DNA from: Clostridiaceae bacterium
Lineage (GTDB): Bacteria; Bacillota; Clostridia; Acetivibrionales; DTU013
Direction: 5' to 3'
DNA length: 44,685 nucleotides
NCBI GenBank assembly: GCA_012519745.1
Contig: JAAYPO010000032.1
Coordinates: 1 to 44,685, forward strand
Shown: piece after piece, positions 1-7,780 of the stretch
Layout of the letters: the number at the start of each line of letters is the position of its first letter
Position numbering within the stretch: position 1 is the stretch's first letter
Program-made: the position numbers and the translations under genes
The notes under the pieces: generated by a model
What the model saw: only the letters and a program-made list of their open reading frames with translations
Databases searched by the model: none
What the model was told of the DNA's origin: nothing

Positions 1-35
1 ACAGCTGTATCTACTTTAATTATTTCTGTCTTCAA
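1..35 (-). CDS. 5' end of a probable threonylcarbamoyl-AMP synthase (partial)
   Basis: Only the first codons are inside the window. Read on the minus strand from a TTG at 35, they give (M)KTEIIKVDTA, running off the window edge. An AGGGAG ribosome site lies about eight bases upstream, which supports the TTG start. This N-terminus resembles clostridial TsaC/Sua5/YwlC, which makes threonylcarbamoyl-AMP for the t6A modification of tRNA, and that gene commonly lies near prfA in Firmicutes. Eleven residues are too few for certainty, so the name rests partly on the neighbourhood. Confidence 0.4.
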   Translation of the reverse strand, partial: MKTEIIKVDTA

Positions 36-130
36 AATATGTACTCCCTTACTTAAATGTCGTTAATTATAGCGTTGTAACACTACTGAGGTCAGGAAAT
101 TTTTCTGCCATCGAAAAATCTCTTTTGGAC

Positions 131-871
131 CTATGTGTTATAGACTGATACTATTATACCACATAATATTCCCCATACATTCGCCAAGGACGATAATCTT
201 CCCAAATACAGACGCTTTGACTCCGGGACCAGCTCGCCATATATTATGTACAACATGGCACCGCCTGCAAAGCCAAGACAGGCGGCGGTAAACCGGTTGG
301 AGATCGTGCCCAGCATAGCCCCGATAAGCGCTCCAAAACCCATAGGCACACCCGAAAGCAGTGTGTATCCGAAGGCCTTCAGCTTCGAGAAGCCGCCGGC
401 ACGCATCGGAACTGCCATGGCTATGCCCTCGGGTATATCGTGGATGATTATTACCGCAGTTATTGTATATCCAAGGCTTGATGAGGCTTCAAAGCCCGAG
501 CCGACAGCGAAGCCCTCGGGGAAATTGTGCATTGCTATGGCGATGGCCATAAGGATGCCGGCTTTGAGAAGACCGGTGTTTTCCCCTTTCCCGATGGATC
601 GGGATTTTTTTAGAAGGTTTTCTATCAGAACCACGATCAGGATACCTGCAATGATGCCTGTGAAGGTGTAAAGGGTGCCGCCAAGCTTGAATGCTTCCGG
701 CAGCAGTTCAAAGCATACTACGGCAGTCATCAGGCCGGCGGAGAATTCCAGTATCGAGCTCATTATCCGGTTGCTTGCTTTTGATATCAGGAATGCCGAC
801 AAACCGCCCAGACCTGTACCGGCAAGACCTGATATCAATCCTACAAGGGTTATTCGAAGCAGGTGTCCCAT
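131..871 (-). CDS. ZIP family metal transporter
   Basis: A 246-residue multi-spanning membrane protein of the ZIP (ZupT-like) family, which imports divalent cations such as zinc, iron or manganese. The two signature transmembrane motifs are present: HNFPEG in helix 4 and HDIPEG in helix 5, whose His and Glu residues form the binuclear metal site of the family. Hydrophobic segments fill nearly the whole length and there is a short polar loop (KKSRSIGKGENTG) before helix 4. An in-frame GTG lies four codons upstream at 883, but GGAGG at about 876-880 overlaps it and sits five bases before the ATG at 871, so 871 is preferred. It lies about 80 bases downstream of prfA on the same strand and could be co-transcribed. 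Metal specificity cannot be read from the sequence. Confidence 0.9.
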   Translation of the reverse strand: MGHLLRITLVGLISGLAGTGLGGLSAFLISKASNRIMSSILEFSAGLMTAVVCFELLPEAFKLGGTLYTFTGIIAGILIVVLIENLLKKSRSIGKGENTGLLKAGILMAIAIAMHNFPEGFAVGSGFEASSSLGYTITAVIIIHDIPEGIAMAVPMRAGGFSKLKAFGYTLLSGVPMGFGALIGAMLGTISNRFTAACLGFAGGAMLYIIYGELVPESKRLYLGRLSSLANVWGILCGIIVSVYNT

Positions 872-955
872 AAGACCCTCCACATGACAATATACATTAT
901 AAAAGCACTAACATGTATATTCGGGGAGAGCCTTTATTATTATCATTCCTTTTCC

Positions 956-2035
956 TCAATCCTCATCGTAAGCCGCACTGCCCAGTCTTTCCGACTGGTC
1001 TGCCGTGATCAGTGCATCCAGGATCTCATCGAGGTCGCCGTCCATTATGTCCTCTATCTTGTACAGTGTAAGTCCTATCCTGTGATCAGAAACCCTGCCC
1101 TGAGGAAAATTGTAGGTGCGGATGCGCTCGCTCCTGTCGCCTGTGCCCACCTGATTCCTGCGAGATGCCGCTATTTCGGAGGATTGCTGCTCCTGAGCCT
1201 TTTCATAAAGCTTGGAGCGAAGTATCTTCAACGCTTTGTCCTTGTTTTTATGCTGGGAGCGCTGGTCCTGACAGGTCACTACAATACCGGTGGGCAGATG
1301 GGTCATCCTGATGGCGGAGTCGGTTTTGTTGACGTGCTGACCTCCGGCACCGGACGCACGGTACGTGTCTATCTGCAGATCATTGGGGTTGATGTCCACA
1401 TCGACCTCGTCAACCTCCGGGAGAACTGCCACTGTAACGGTGGATGTGTGGATCCTGCCGCCGGACTCGGTGGAGGGGACACGCTGTACACGGTGCACAC
1501 CGCTTTCATACTTCAGTCTGCTATATGCGCCATGGGCTTCTATCGAAAAAACTACTTCCTTTATACCGCCTATTTCTGTTTCGTTGATATCAAGTATTTC
1601 AGACTTCCAGTGATGCCTTTCACCATATCTGGTATACATCCTGAACAGGTCAGCTGCGAACAAAGCAGCCTCCTCTCCGCCTGCACCGCCTCTGATCTCA
1701 ACGATGACACTTCTGTTGTCGTTGGGATCCTTTGGTATCAGCAGGACCTTCAGTTCACCCTCTATCACCTCCAGCTTTTCCCTTGACTGGTCGAACTCCA
1801 GCTGCACAAGATCACGGAAGTCCTTGTCGAGAGAGCTGTCAAGCAACTCGCGGGCCTCGGCTATATCTGATTTTACCTTTTTATATTCACGGTATTTTGT
1901 GACTATCTCTTCAAGCTCGGAGAATTCCTTCATGAGCCTGCGGTACTCATCCTGGTCGGAAATGACCTGGGGGTCGCTGAGCTTGAGGCTGATCTCTTCA
2001 TATTTATTATCCGTGGCTTCGAGTTTATCAAACAT
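956..2035 (-). CDS. prfA: peptide chain release factor 1
   Basis: Class I release factor that reads UAA and UAG and triggers peptidyl-tRNA hydrolysis on the ribosome. The protein has 359 residues, normal for RF1. The GGQ catalytic motif is at residues 231-233, preceded by GA and followed by [10 protein letters not shown]. The stop-codon-reading tripeptide is PST at 187-189, the PxT form that marks RF1 (RF2 has SPF). The N-terminal third is a helical domain. The start at 2035 (MFDKLEATD) follows GAGGTG by five bases; a longer frame starting four codons upstream would put the ribosome site inside the gene. Its usual partner prmC is not adjacent; a ZIP transporter gene follows instead. Confidence 0.97.
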   Translation of the reverse strand: MFDKLEATDNKYEEISLKLSDPQVISDQDEYRRLMKEFSELEEIVTKYREYKKVKSDIAEARELLDSSLDKDFRDLVQLEFDQSREKLEVIEGELKVLLIPKDPNDNRSVIVEIRGGAGGEEAALFAADLFRMYTRYGERHHWKSEILDINETEIGGIKEVVFSIEAHGAYSRLKYESGVHRVQRVPSTESGGRIHTSTVTVAVLPEVDEVDVDINPNDLQIDTYRASGAGGQHVNKTDSAIRMTHLPTGIVVTCQDQRSQHKNKDKALKILRSKLYEKAQEQQSSEIAASRRNQVGTGDRSERIRTYNFPQGRVSDHRIGLTLYKIEDIMDGDLDEILDALITADQSERLGSAAYDED

Positions 2036-2102
2036 ATAACACCTCATTACTAGAATTATCGGTGTTTAATTATAGCATACATCAAAATCATAATCCAGCA
2101 CG

Positions 2103-2149
2103 GAAAAAAACAGGCTGAGACAGCTTTTAACCTGTCTCAGCCCGTTTTT
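2103..2149 (-). terminator. rho-independent terminator of the DUF2089-DUF4097 unit
   Basis: A perfect 11-bp stem (GGCTGAGACAG, 2113-2123, with its complement at 2132-2142) encloses an eight-base loop. On the minus strand it is followed by a T run (2104-2110). There is also a T run on the plus side. It lies between the stop of the DUF4097 gene and the start of prfA, so it separates the two transcription units. Confidence 0.85.
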
Positions 2150-2201
2150 GGTGTATATAATCGTGATCAAAGTTTTATGGAGGGGATGTGTTCCATGAAT
2201 A

Positions 2202-3413
2202 TTATTTGATCACTTCGATATAACCGTTGGTGGTCTCTGCATTGACACTGACCTTCTGGGCTGCAGATTCGTAGTTGTCGGTCTCCGCCTCAGCCTGTCT
2301 GTTCATGCCCTCGTATCTTGGAGCATTGCGGTACAAGAGGTTGGGTATCAGCAGATTGATGCCGCCGTTGGAGGTCTTCGCCCTTACCTTGTAGCCCTTG
2401 TCCTCAGAGTCGTTCATGTTTGCCTTGATGTCTGCGTTCTTTGTCTTGAGGTTGAGTTCGACCTGGCTGGTTTCGTCATAGCCCTGAATATTGTCCAGCA
2501 GTATCTTTCCGTTCATAGTTTCGGCATTGAGCTTCTCAGCCTTAAGATTCTTGATGTCGATCACCGCGTTTGTAGTGCCGATATTGATATCCTTGCCTAT
2601 CATATAGTTGACAGCGACCTTGGCGTTCTTTGTCTCAACTGAGATCTTGCTGCTGTTGACGCCTGTCAGGTCGATGGCTGCGTTCTTTGTTACGCCGGCA
2701 AATTCTTCGGAAAGGGTGTCCTCTACATATATTTTGCTGTTCTTTGTCTCAAGAGCTATCTGGTTGAACTTCACTACCGGCACAAGCACCTCGTATGCAA
2801 CGCTGAGGTTGTAGGTATCAGGCTTTGCCAGCTTGACTGCAACAGTACCGTTGTCATTTGAGAAAACTATTGCGTTCTCAGCGTTGGCCTGGGGTGTACG
2901 GATCTTAGCTTTGATAAGTATTCTCTCGTCCTGGTGCTTTTTGATAACGATCTGTCCGTTTGTTGCCTGGAGATGAAGATTCATGCCCTCTGCTCCAACG
3001 GCTTCAAAATCCTTTTCGACTGTCACGCAGCTGCCAAAGATATTGAATGCCCCTGTGTCAACAATAGTTCCGACAAAATCCACTACCTTGTCGGCAACAC
3101 CGAAGGCTGCTGTGGCAACGTTCTTTCCGAACTTCTCCGCCTTAGCACTGAATTCGTCAACCATTTTGTCAAAGTCATTCTGGTTGTAATTCTTTGATAT
3201 TTCCTTTCTCCAATCGTTGATCCTTTCCCTGACCCTGGTGACCTCATCATAATAGTTGTGGGGCGGGGGCTTTGGGATATTGAAGCCCTTGAAGCCTGAT
3301 TGGGGAGCCTGCTTTGCATCCAATGCCTCGAGAAGCTTTGCTGCTTCGTCGCTGTTGATCCTGCCTTCCTGCAGCATCTTGAGTATCATCATTCTTTCTT
3401 CACTTATAGACAT
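2202..3413 (-). CDS. DUF4097 family protein with N-terminal SHOCT-like helix pair
   Basis: A 403-residue protein related to Bacillus YvlB. Residues 4-33 form a short two-helix motif (EERMMILKMLQEG...EAAKLLEAL) typical of this family. After a Pro/Asn-rich linker, residues 140-403 are repeating short beta-strands with alternating N, T, K and G (pattern xxxxTKNAxI), as in the DUF4097 right-handed beta-solenoid-like domain. There is no signal peptide and no clear membrane helix. The start is supported by AGGAGG seven bases upstream. It lies 42 bases after the DUF2089 regulator gene on the same strand, so the two are very likely one operon. Relatives occur in envelope-stress operons; the biochemical role is not known. 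Confidence 0.85.
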   Translation of the reverse strand: MSISEERMMILKMLQEGRINSDEAAKLLEALDAKQAPQSGFKGFNIPKPPPHNYYDEVTRVRERINDWRKEISKNYNQNDFDKMVDEFSAKAEKFGKNVATAAFGVADKVVDFVGTIVDTGAFNIFGSCVTVEKDFEAVGAEGMNLHLQATNGQIVIKKHQDERILIKAKIRTPQANAENAIVFSNDNGTVAVKLAKPDTYNLSVAYEVLVPVVKFNQIALETKNSKIYVEDTLSEEFAGVTKNAAIDLTGVNSSKISVETKNAKVAVNYMIGKDINIGTTNAVIDIKNLKAEKLNAETMNGKILLDNIQGYDETSQVELNLKTKNADIKANMNDSEDKGYKVRAKTSNGGINLLIPNLLYRNAPRYEGMNRQAEAETDNYESAAQKVSVNAETTNGYIEVIK

Positions 3414-3455
3414 GTTTAAAATCCTCCTGTTTAAAAGTTATTATATGATTTCGAT

Positions 3456-3830
3456 TTATGATTTCAGCAGATCTAATGCTTCCTCTACTGAAATCAAGCC
3501 GTTTTCCAATCTGTCGAGTATCTCGAGTCTTTTCTCGCTCTCCGGGCTGCCATAGCCCTGTGAGGCTGCGTATCCAAGAGCATTTGCGGCATCCTCGAGC
3601 CTGCTTTTTACCGTTGGGTAGGAAATGCCAAGTTCTCTTTCCACCTCCTTTATATTTCCTCTGCACTTAATGAATGTCTCAATGAAAGATTTCTGTTCTT
3701 CGGTGAGCCTGCAAAACCTGCAAAGTGCGAAATGGCCTTCGATCCTTGTTTCACAGCTGTTGCAGTATATGGTCGTGACTTCGGTGTCCTGTCCGCATAC
3801 CGGACATTTTCCCAATGCTTCTCTTGCCAT
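3456..3830 (-). CDS. DUF2089 family DNA-binding protein
   Basis: A 124-residue predicted transcription factor. The N-terminus holds a zinc-ribbon-like pair of CxxC motifs (CPVC at 9-12 and CNSC at 23-26), and further cysteines lie in CRFC. The middle holds a helix-turn-helix (GNIKEVERELGISYPTVKSR, about 59-78) with the sigma-like pattern seen in DUF2089 proteins. The C-terminal 25 residues (EKRLEILDRLENGLISVEEAL) copy the helix motif found at the N-terminus of the downstream DUF4097 protein. AAAGGAG lies six bases before the ATG. A promoter and an inverted repeat directly upstream fit autoregulation, which is inference. Confidence 0.88.
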   Translation of the reverse strand: MAREALGKCPVCGQDTEVTTIYCNSCETRIEGHFALCRFCRLTEEQKSFIETFIKCRGNIKEVERELGISYPTVKSRLEDAANALGYAASQGYGSPESEKRLEILDRLENGLISVEEALDLLKS

Positions 3831-3872
3831 AAAGAACTCCTTTTATATCAAAGTAATATTATGTTTCATATT

Positions 3873-3902
3873 AAAATAATTAATGTCCACATCAATTATT
3901 TT
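3873..3902. promoter_or_regulatory. inverted repeat between promoter and DUF2089 gene, possible operator
   Basis: AAAATAATT (3873-3881) and AATTATTTT (3894-3902) are perfect 9-bp arms around a 12-base centre containing AATGTCC. The repeat lies where the leader of the DUF2089 transcript should start. The sequence TTAATGTC inside it recurs at 3996-4003 and 4030-4037. This fits an operator for the adjacent regulator, but very AT-rich DNA makes chance dyads common. Confidence 0.4.
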
Positions 3903-3917
3903 AATTACTCATAATAT

Positions 3918-3946
3918 ATACTATTATTGTTCTATTCACTTGTCAA
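3918..3946 (-). promoter_or_regulatory. sigma-A type promoter for the DUF2089-DUF4097 operon
   Basis: On the minus strand, a consensus -35 box TTGACA (3946-3941) is separated by 17 bases from TAGTAT (3923-3918). Transcription would begin near 3911, about 80 bases before the DUF2089 start codon. The rest of the 305-base gap (3831-4135) is AT-rich and holds a weak AT hairpin at 3959-3997 and the recR terminator. Confidence 0.6.
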
Positions 3947-4049
3947 TATACATCGACGAAAAATATTAAAAAAGTTAATTCGGATATTAATATTTTTAAT
4001 GTCTCAATTAAATATACGCAGGAGTCGAATTAATGTCTTAAGTTTTTCA

Positions 4050-4095
4050 GATAAAAAATAAAAGACTGTAATGCGTTTGGCAATACAGTCTTTTG
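4050..4095 (-). terminator. rho-independent terminator after recR
   Basis: AAAAGACTGTA (4060-4070) pairs perfectly with TACAGTCTTTT (4084-4094) around a 13-base loop. On the minus strand the stem is followed by a T-rich stretch (4051-4059). It ends the dnaX-ybaB-recR unit. Confidence 0.8.
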
Positions 4096-4135
4096 ATGAT
4101 TATTCTATTTGTGTCTGAAGATTGACCAGCTATTG

Positions 4136-4738
4136 TTAAATTTCTCTTCGCCCTTCCAGTGCTTTGGCCAGTGTGACCTCATCCGCATACTCCAGATCGC
4201 CTCCTACCGGAATGCCGTGGGCGATCCTCGTAGTCCTGATGCCGACGGGCTTCAGGAGCTTTGATATATACATGGCTGTGGCCTCTCCCTCGACATCAGG
4301 ATCAGTTGCCAGTATAACCTCGCGTATGTCTCCCTCTCGTATCCTGTGAAGGAGCTCTTTTATCTTTATGTCCTCGGGGCCTATACCATCCATAGGGGAG
4401 ATGACTCCATGCAGTACATGATATATGCCGTTGAACTCACGTATCCTTTCCATGGCAACCACGTCTCTGGGGTCTTCGACAATACAGATGAGACCATGGT
4501 CCCGCTTTGCGCTGCTGCATATGTTGCAAGGATCCGATTCGGTAAGATTGCTGCATATGGAACAGTAACGTGTTTTAAGCTTTGCTTCTCTAATTGCGTT
4601 AGCCAGTGCTTCCGATTTTTCCGCAGGCAAATTGAGTACATGGAATGCCAGCCGCTGGGCGGTCTTGTGACCGATACCCGGAAGCTTTTCAAATTCTTCG
4701 ATGAGTCTTGCCACCGGCGGTGCGTAAAAGTAGCTCAT
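4136..4738 (-). CDS. recR: recombination mediator protein RecR
   Basis: RecR works with RecF and RecO to load RecA onto SSB-coated single-stranded DNA gaps. The protein has 200 residues, the usual length. It shows the N-terminal helix-hairpin-helix ([17 protein letters not shown], about 19-35), a four-cysteine zinc finger at C59, C62, C71 and C74, and a Toprim domain ([12 protein letters not shown] near 86-97 and [14 protein letters not shown] near 163). Its ATG lies one base after the ybaB stop codon, so translation is probably coupled. This is the third gene of the conserved dnaX-ybaB-recR order. Confidence 0.97.
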   Translation of the reverse strand: MSYFYAPPVARLIEEFEKLPGIGHKTAQRLAFHVLNLPAEKSEALANAIREAKLKTRYCSICSNLTESDPCNICSSAKRDHGLICIVEDPRDVVAMERIREFNGIYHVLHGVISPMDGIGPEDIKIKELLHRIREGDIREVILATDPDVEGEATAMYISKLLKPVGIRTTRIAHGIPVGGDLEYADEVTLAKALEGRREI

Positions 4739-4739
4739 A

Positions 4740-5078
4740 TCAGAACAGCCCGCCGAGTCCGCCAGTTATTTTGGACATCTGGCTGTTGACCATTTCATCG
4801 GCCATACGGATAGCTTCGTTTACAGCAGCCAAAATCAAGTCCTGCAGCATTTCCACATCATCAGGGTCAACGACATCAGGGCTGATGGTTATTTCCTTTA
4901 TTTCCTTCTTGCCTGTGGCGATGACCTTTACTGCACCGCCTCCGGCAGTTGCCTCAACTTCCTTGTCCTGAAGCTCAGCCTGCATCTTTTCCATATCCTT
5001 TTGCATTTTCTGAGCCTGTCTCATAAGATTGTTCATGTTTCCGCCGCCGAAGCCGCCCGAAAATCCGCCTCTTGCCAT
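4740..5078 (-). CDS. YbaB/EbfC family nucleoid-associated protein
   Basis: A small DNA-binding protein of the YbaB/EbfC family, 112 residues. After a Gly-rich N-terminus ([16 protein letters not shown]) comes the amphipathic helix [18 protein letters not shown], then the family core with [12 protein letters not shown] and a conserved [12 protein letters not shown] segment. The ATG at 5078 is chosen because GGAGGTG lies about seven bases upstream; the open frame extends 21 codons further without a good ribosome site. It lies between dnaX (117-base gap) and recR (stop and start nearly touching), the usual position. Confidence 0.95.
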   Translation of the reverse strand: MARGGFSGGFGGGNMNNLMRQAQKMQKDMEKMQAELQDKEVEATAGGGAVKVIATGKKEIKEITISPDVVDPDDVEMLQDLILAAVNEAIRMADEMVNSQMSKITGGLGGLF

Positions 5079-5195
5079 ATTGGCACCTCCGTAGTCATTG
5101 ATATCTTTTTTCATTATAATAAACTTGATTAAGTCATTCAAGGGTCATCGACCCATTATACAAATTATTAAGCAGGGGATAGTCCGGTACAGGTG

Positions 5196-6965
5196 CTATT
5201 CGTCGATGATCTCCAGAGGAAGCCCAGCCTTCTCAGCTATAAGACGGGCCCGCTTGAGCATATCGCTGTTTTCCCGAGGCTTCTCCGCCGAGACTGCCTT
5301 CCTGAGGACATCATCATCTATGCACTTTATTTTCATTTCCCGGCCGGTTGCTTTGTGAACCGCCTCTTCGATCATCTTTATATGCTCTAGCTTTGACACC
5401 ATCGTTCTGATGGAGGCATCTGATGATACAAGTCCGATGGTGCTCTCATCGATCAAGACAGCCTTGATATTTAGCAGTATGGTGTAAATGGCCATCCTGC
5501 CGAGACTTTTAAGGTGTGTCATAACGGCCGGCCATTTATTGTATTCAACAGCTTGCTTTATTGATGGATCACGAACGGCGGCCTTTTGCACAGCGGCTCC
5601 TTTTTTGCCGGCGTCTGCCGCGTTTGCCCCGCTGTCAGCAGTCATCAGTGTTGCTTCGGCCTTTATGTCATATTGCTCCGGCTTCTCCGACAGTTCAGAT
5701 GGTTTCGGCGGTGGAGGGATGCTATCATTTTCATGAGTCATTGCAGTCTGATGCCCTCCGGGCTGTAGGGCTGCAGAGAGATCGATATTTTTGAGTCTTC
5801 TTTCTATCGCAGCGAGCCTTGCTTCCAGGTCCGGACCTATGCTGCCGGTACCATTGCCGCCGCCGTGTTCAGTGCTATTGCTGCCGCAAACCTTTATCAG
5901 TGTGACTTCCAGCATTACTCTTGGATTTATGGCATACTTAAGACTGTTCTCCAATGCCGACAGTTCTTTTATATAACGCATTATTTCATCAAGAGATATG
6001 GTGCCGGCTTGCTTTTTCATCAAGGAAAGAACAGCGGATGGGACTTCTATCAGGTCATCACATTTCCCGCCGGTGGATTTGCATATCATAAGGTTTCTGA
6101 AATACATGACCAGGTCTGAAACGAAATGTACTGCGTCACGCCCGTCTGACACCAGACGGCTTATGTTCTGCAGCAGCCCAGCTACATTTTTGTCAAGCAT
6201 ATCGGCGATGAAGCCCGTCATGAATTCATCATTCACTATGCCTACGACAGAGAGCACATCATCATAGACGATGCTTTTTCTGCCCAGCGACATGCACTGG
6301 TCCAACAGGCTTATTGCATCCCTCAAGGCGCCGTCTGCCATCTGTGCTATCAGCTTTGCCGCGTCGGATTCCAGAGTTATGCCGTCAGCGGAGGCGATTT
6401 TGTTGAGACGCTCTACTATGCTGTCCTTGGATATGCGCCTGAAATCAAACCGCTGGCATCGGGAAAGTATCGTTGCGGGCAGCTTGTGAGGTTCAGTTGT
6501 CGCAAGTATGAACATGACATGCTCCGGTGGTTCCTCCAGCGTCTTGAGAAGAGCGTTGAAGGCTCCTGTGGACAACATATGGACCTCATCTATGATGTAG
6601 ACCTTGCGCTTTGCTTTTGTCGGTGCGTATATAACTTCATCCCTTATGGAGCGGACGTTGTCAACACTATTATTTGAGGCTGCGTCTATTTCCAGCACAT
6701 CGACACTGCTGCCGGAGAGTATCTCACGACAGATCTCACATTTGTTGCAGGGCTCGCCATCATGGGGATCCAGGCAGTTGACGGCTCTGGACAATAAGTG
6801 AGCCATTGTCGTCTTGCCAGTGCCCCTGGTGCCGCAAAAGAGATATGCATGGGCGATCCTGCCTGTGCTGACGCTGTAGCGGAGAGCTTTCACCACGTGC
6901 TCCTGCTCGACTACGTCTCCGAAACAGGACGGCCTCCATTCTCTGTATAAAGCAATGTAAGACAT
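5196..6965 (-). CDS. dnaX: DNA polymerase III subunit gamma/tau
   Basis: The clamp-loader ATPase subunit, 589 residues from the start MSYIALYREWRP. Walker A is GTRGTGKTT (45-53), Walker B is IIDEVH (124-129), and the SRC arginine-finger motif is at 168-170. A zinc module is formed by C64, C73, C76 and C79. Residues 1 to about 365 are the AAA+ and collar domains; a Pro/Ala-rich linker follows, then a tau-type C-terminal domain (KWPAVMTHLKSLGRMAIYTIL). The ATG at 6965 has AAAGG about ten bases upstream; the frame runs 16 codons further but without support. A run of six A at the codons for two lysines (plus-strand 5601-5606) could allow frameshifting to a shorter gamma form. Confidence 0.97.
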   Translation of the reverse strand: MSYIALYREWRPSCFGDVVEQEHVVKALRYSVSTGRIAHAYLFCGTRGTGKTTMAHLLSRAVNCLDPHDGEPCNKCEICREILSGSSVDVLEIDAASNNSVDNVRSIRDEVIYAPTKAKRKVYIIDEVHMLSTGAFNALLKTLEEPPEHVMFILATTEPHKLPATILSRCQRFDFRRISKDSIVERLNKIASADGITLESDAAKLIAQMADGALRDAISLLDQCMSLGRKSIVYDDVLSVVGIVNDEFMTGFIADMLDKNVAGLLQNISRLVSDGRDAVHFVSDLVMYFRNLMICKSTGGKCDDLIEVPSAVLSLMKKQAGTISLDEIMRYIKELSALENSLKYAINPRVMLEVTLIKVCGSNSTEHGGGNGTGSIGPDLEARLAAIERRLKNIDLSAALQPGGHQTAMTHENDSIPPPPKPSELSEKPEQYDIKAEATLMTADSGANAADAGKKGAAVQKAAVRDPSIKQAVEYNKWPAVMTHLKSLGRMAIYTILLNIKAVLIDESTIGLVSSDASIRTMVSKLEHIKMIEEAVHKATGREMKIKCIDDDVLRKAVSAEKPRENSDMLKRARLIAEKAGLPLEIIDE

Positions 6966-7003
6966 TATCAACAGCCTTTCTTTTGATCCGTATTTATGAA
7001 CAT

Positions 7004-7012
7004 AGTATATCA
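7004..7012 (-). promoter_or_regulatory. possible extended -10 promoter for dnaX
   Basis: Minus-strand TGATATACT (7012-7004) is an extended -10 element (TGn plus TATACT) about 40 bases upstream of the dnaX start and just after the SRP RNA terminator. The -35 region is only a T run. It would explain how dnaX is transcribed past the terminator. Confidence 0.35.
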
Positions 7013-7049
7013 AAACGAGTGCCTAAAAAAAAGACCCCGGGGTTGGCAG

Positions 7050-7084
7050 AGAAAATAAAAAAGGTGCGATATACGCACCTTTTT
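7050..7084 (-). terminator. rho-independent terminator of the SRP RNA
   Basis: AGGTGCG (7062-7068) and CGCACCT (7074-7080) form a 7-bp stem, extended by A/T pairs, around a five-base loop. On the minus strand it is followed by a T-rich tract (7050-7061). It lies about 15 bases beyond the 3' end of the SRP RNA. Confidence 0.8.
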
Positions 7085-7093
7085 ATAATTGAA

Positions 7094-7363
7094 GGCTGTG
7101 CACCTGTTGTCGACTTGCTTCTACAAGCGTTACCCATATAGTTAGCTCTAATCAGGCAACCCTGCGGCACACGCAAGTATCCGCTTACCGTTGCTTCCTT
7201 CCGGACCTGGCGGGGTTCACAGGCTTACGTTGCGCAAGACCCAATCGTCATCGCCACTTGCATGGGGCAGACCCTACAAAGGCAAAGCCTCGAACAGGGA
7301 TTCGACCCTGCTGCAGCGGATTGCAGGTTCAGGGCACCGCTACCTCCCCGTCTAGCACAGCCA
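7094..7363 (-). ncRNA. ffs: signal recognition particle RNA, large bacterial type
   Basis: On the minus strand this matches the long (about 270-nt) SRP RNA of Bacillus and clostridia. The universal Ffh-binding loop is present as CAGGTCCGGAAGGAAGCA (near 7187-7204). The 5' Alu domain, GGGGAGGTAGCGGTGCCCTG, and the 3' part, GTGCCGCAGGGTTGCCTG with GAGCTAACT, follow Bacillus scRNA closely. The RNA pairs with Ffh to target nascent membrane and secreted proteins. Ends are placed by comparison with Bacillus and may be off by several bases. Its position directly upstream of dnaX is the usual one in this phylum. Confidence 0.95.
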
Positions 7364-7402
7364 AAGTTTAAACAAGTGTAATGCTAAAAACGTCACCTAT
7401 CT

Positions 7403-7431
7403 ATTATACTCAATATGCTTTTTCTTATCAA
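7403..7431 (-). promoter_or_regulatory. strong promoter of the SRP RNA
   Basis: Minus-strand TTGATA (7431-7426), a 17-base spacer, and a perfect TATAAT (7408-7403). Transcription would start near 7396, about 30 bases before the mature 5' end of the SRP RNA, which implies 5' processing. Confidence 0.75.
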
Positions 7432-7593
7432 CATTTTTTGCTGTATGTCCTAAAAGTATATTATACCAGTATTTTATACTGCCTTTGGGCGCTTGCCGAA
7501 AAGGCATCAGTGAAGGAGTGCTCACGCTGACGGACATGATCTATGAAAGGGGGTCTGTATTATAGCGAAAAATACAACTGACCTCAAATGGGC

Positions 7594-7654
7594 AAAAAAA
7601 TAAAGCACTTGGTAAATATTTATAAATAATACCGAAATAATAATAAGTGCTTTA
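7594..7654 (-). terminator. candidate terminator for the RMD1 pair
   Basis: A perfect 10-bp inverted repeat, TAAAGCACTT (7601-7610) and AAGTGCTTTA (7645-7654), has a 34-base AT-rich loop. On the minus strand it is followed by a run of seven T (7594-7600). The long loop weakens the case, but the placement after the second RMD1 gene fits. The rest of the 7364-7753 gap holds the SRP promoter and a short broken reading frame; nothing else is seen. Confidence 0.45.
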
Positions 7655-7703
7655 ACAGATGAAATAAAATCAGCCATAGTCTATATTAAAAGGAGGAACA
7701 AAA

Positions 7704-7780
7704 ATGAAAAATTAGTATTATTGGCTGTGGCAATTATATTGTACCATGATTTGCTAATAATAAATATTAAATTTCTGTAA
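7704..7780 (+). other. broken signal-peptide-like mini-frame with a strong ribosome site
   Basis: AAAGGAGG lies eight bases before an ATG, but the frame stops after three codons (M K N stop). Adding one A to the A-run would give MKKLVLLAVAIILYHDLL and run to a stop at 7780. This looks like the start of a lipoprotein or secreted peptide inactivated by a one-base loss. It overlaps the tail of the opposite RMD1 gene by 27 bases, so it may equally be chance. Confidence 0.2.

Noticed and set aside
863-1786. 307-codon open frame on the plus strand
   Set aside because: It is fully antisense to prfA, has no recognisable motif and a Cys/Tyr-rich improbable composition; it is a frame shadow.
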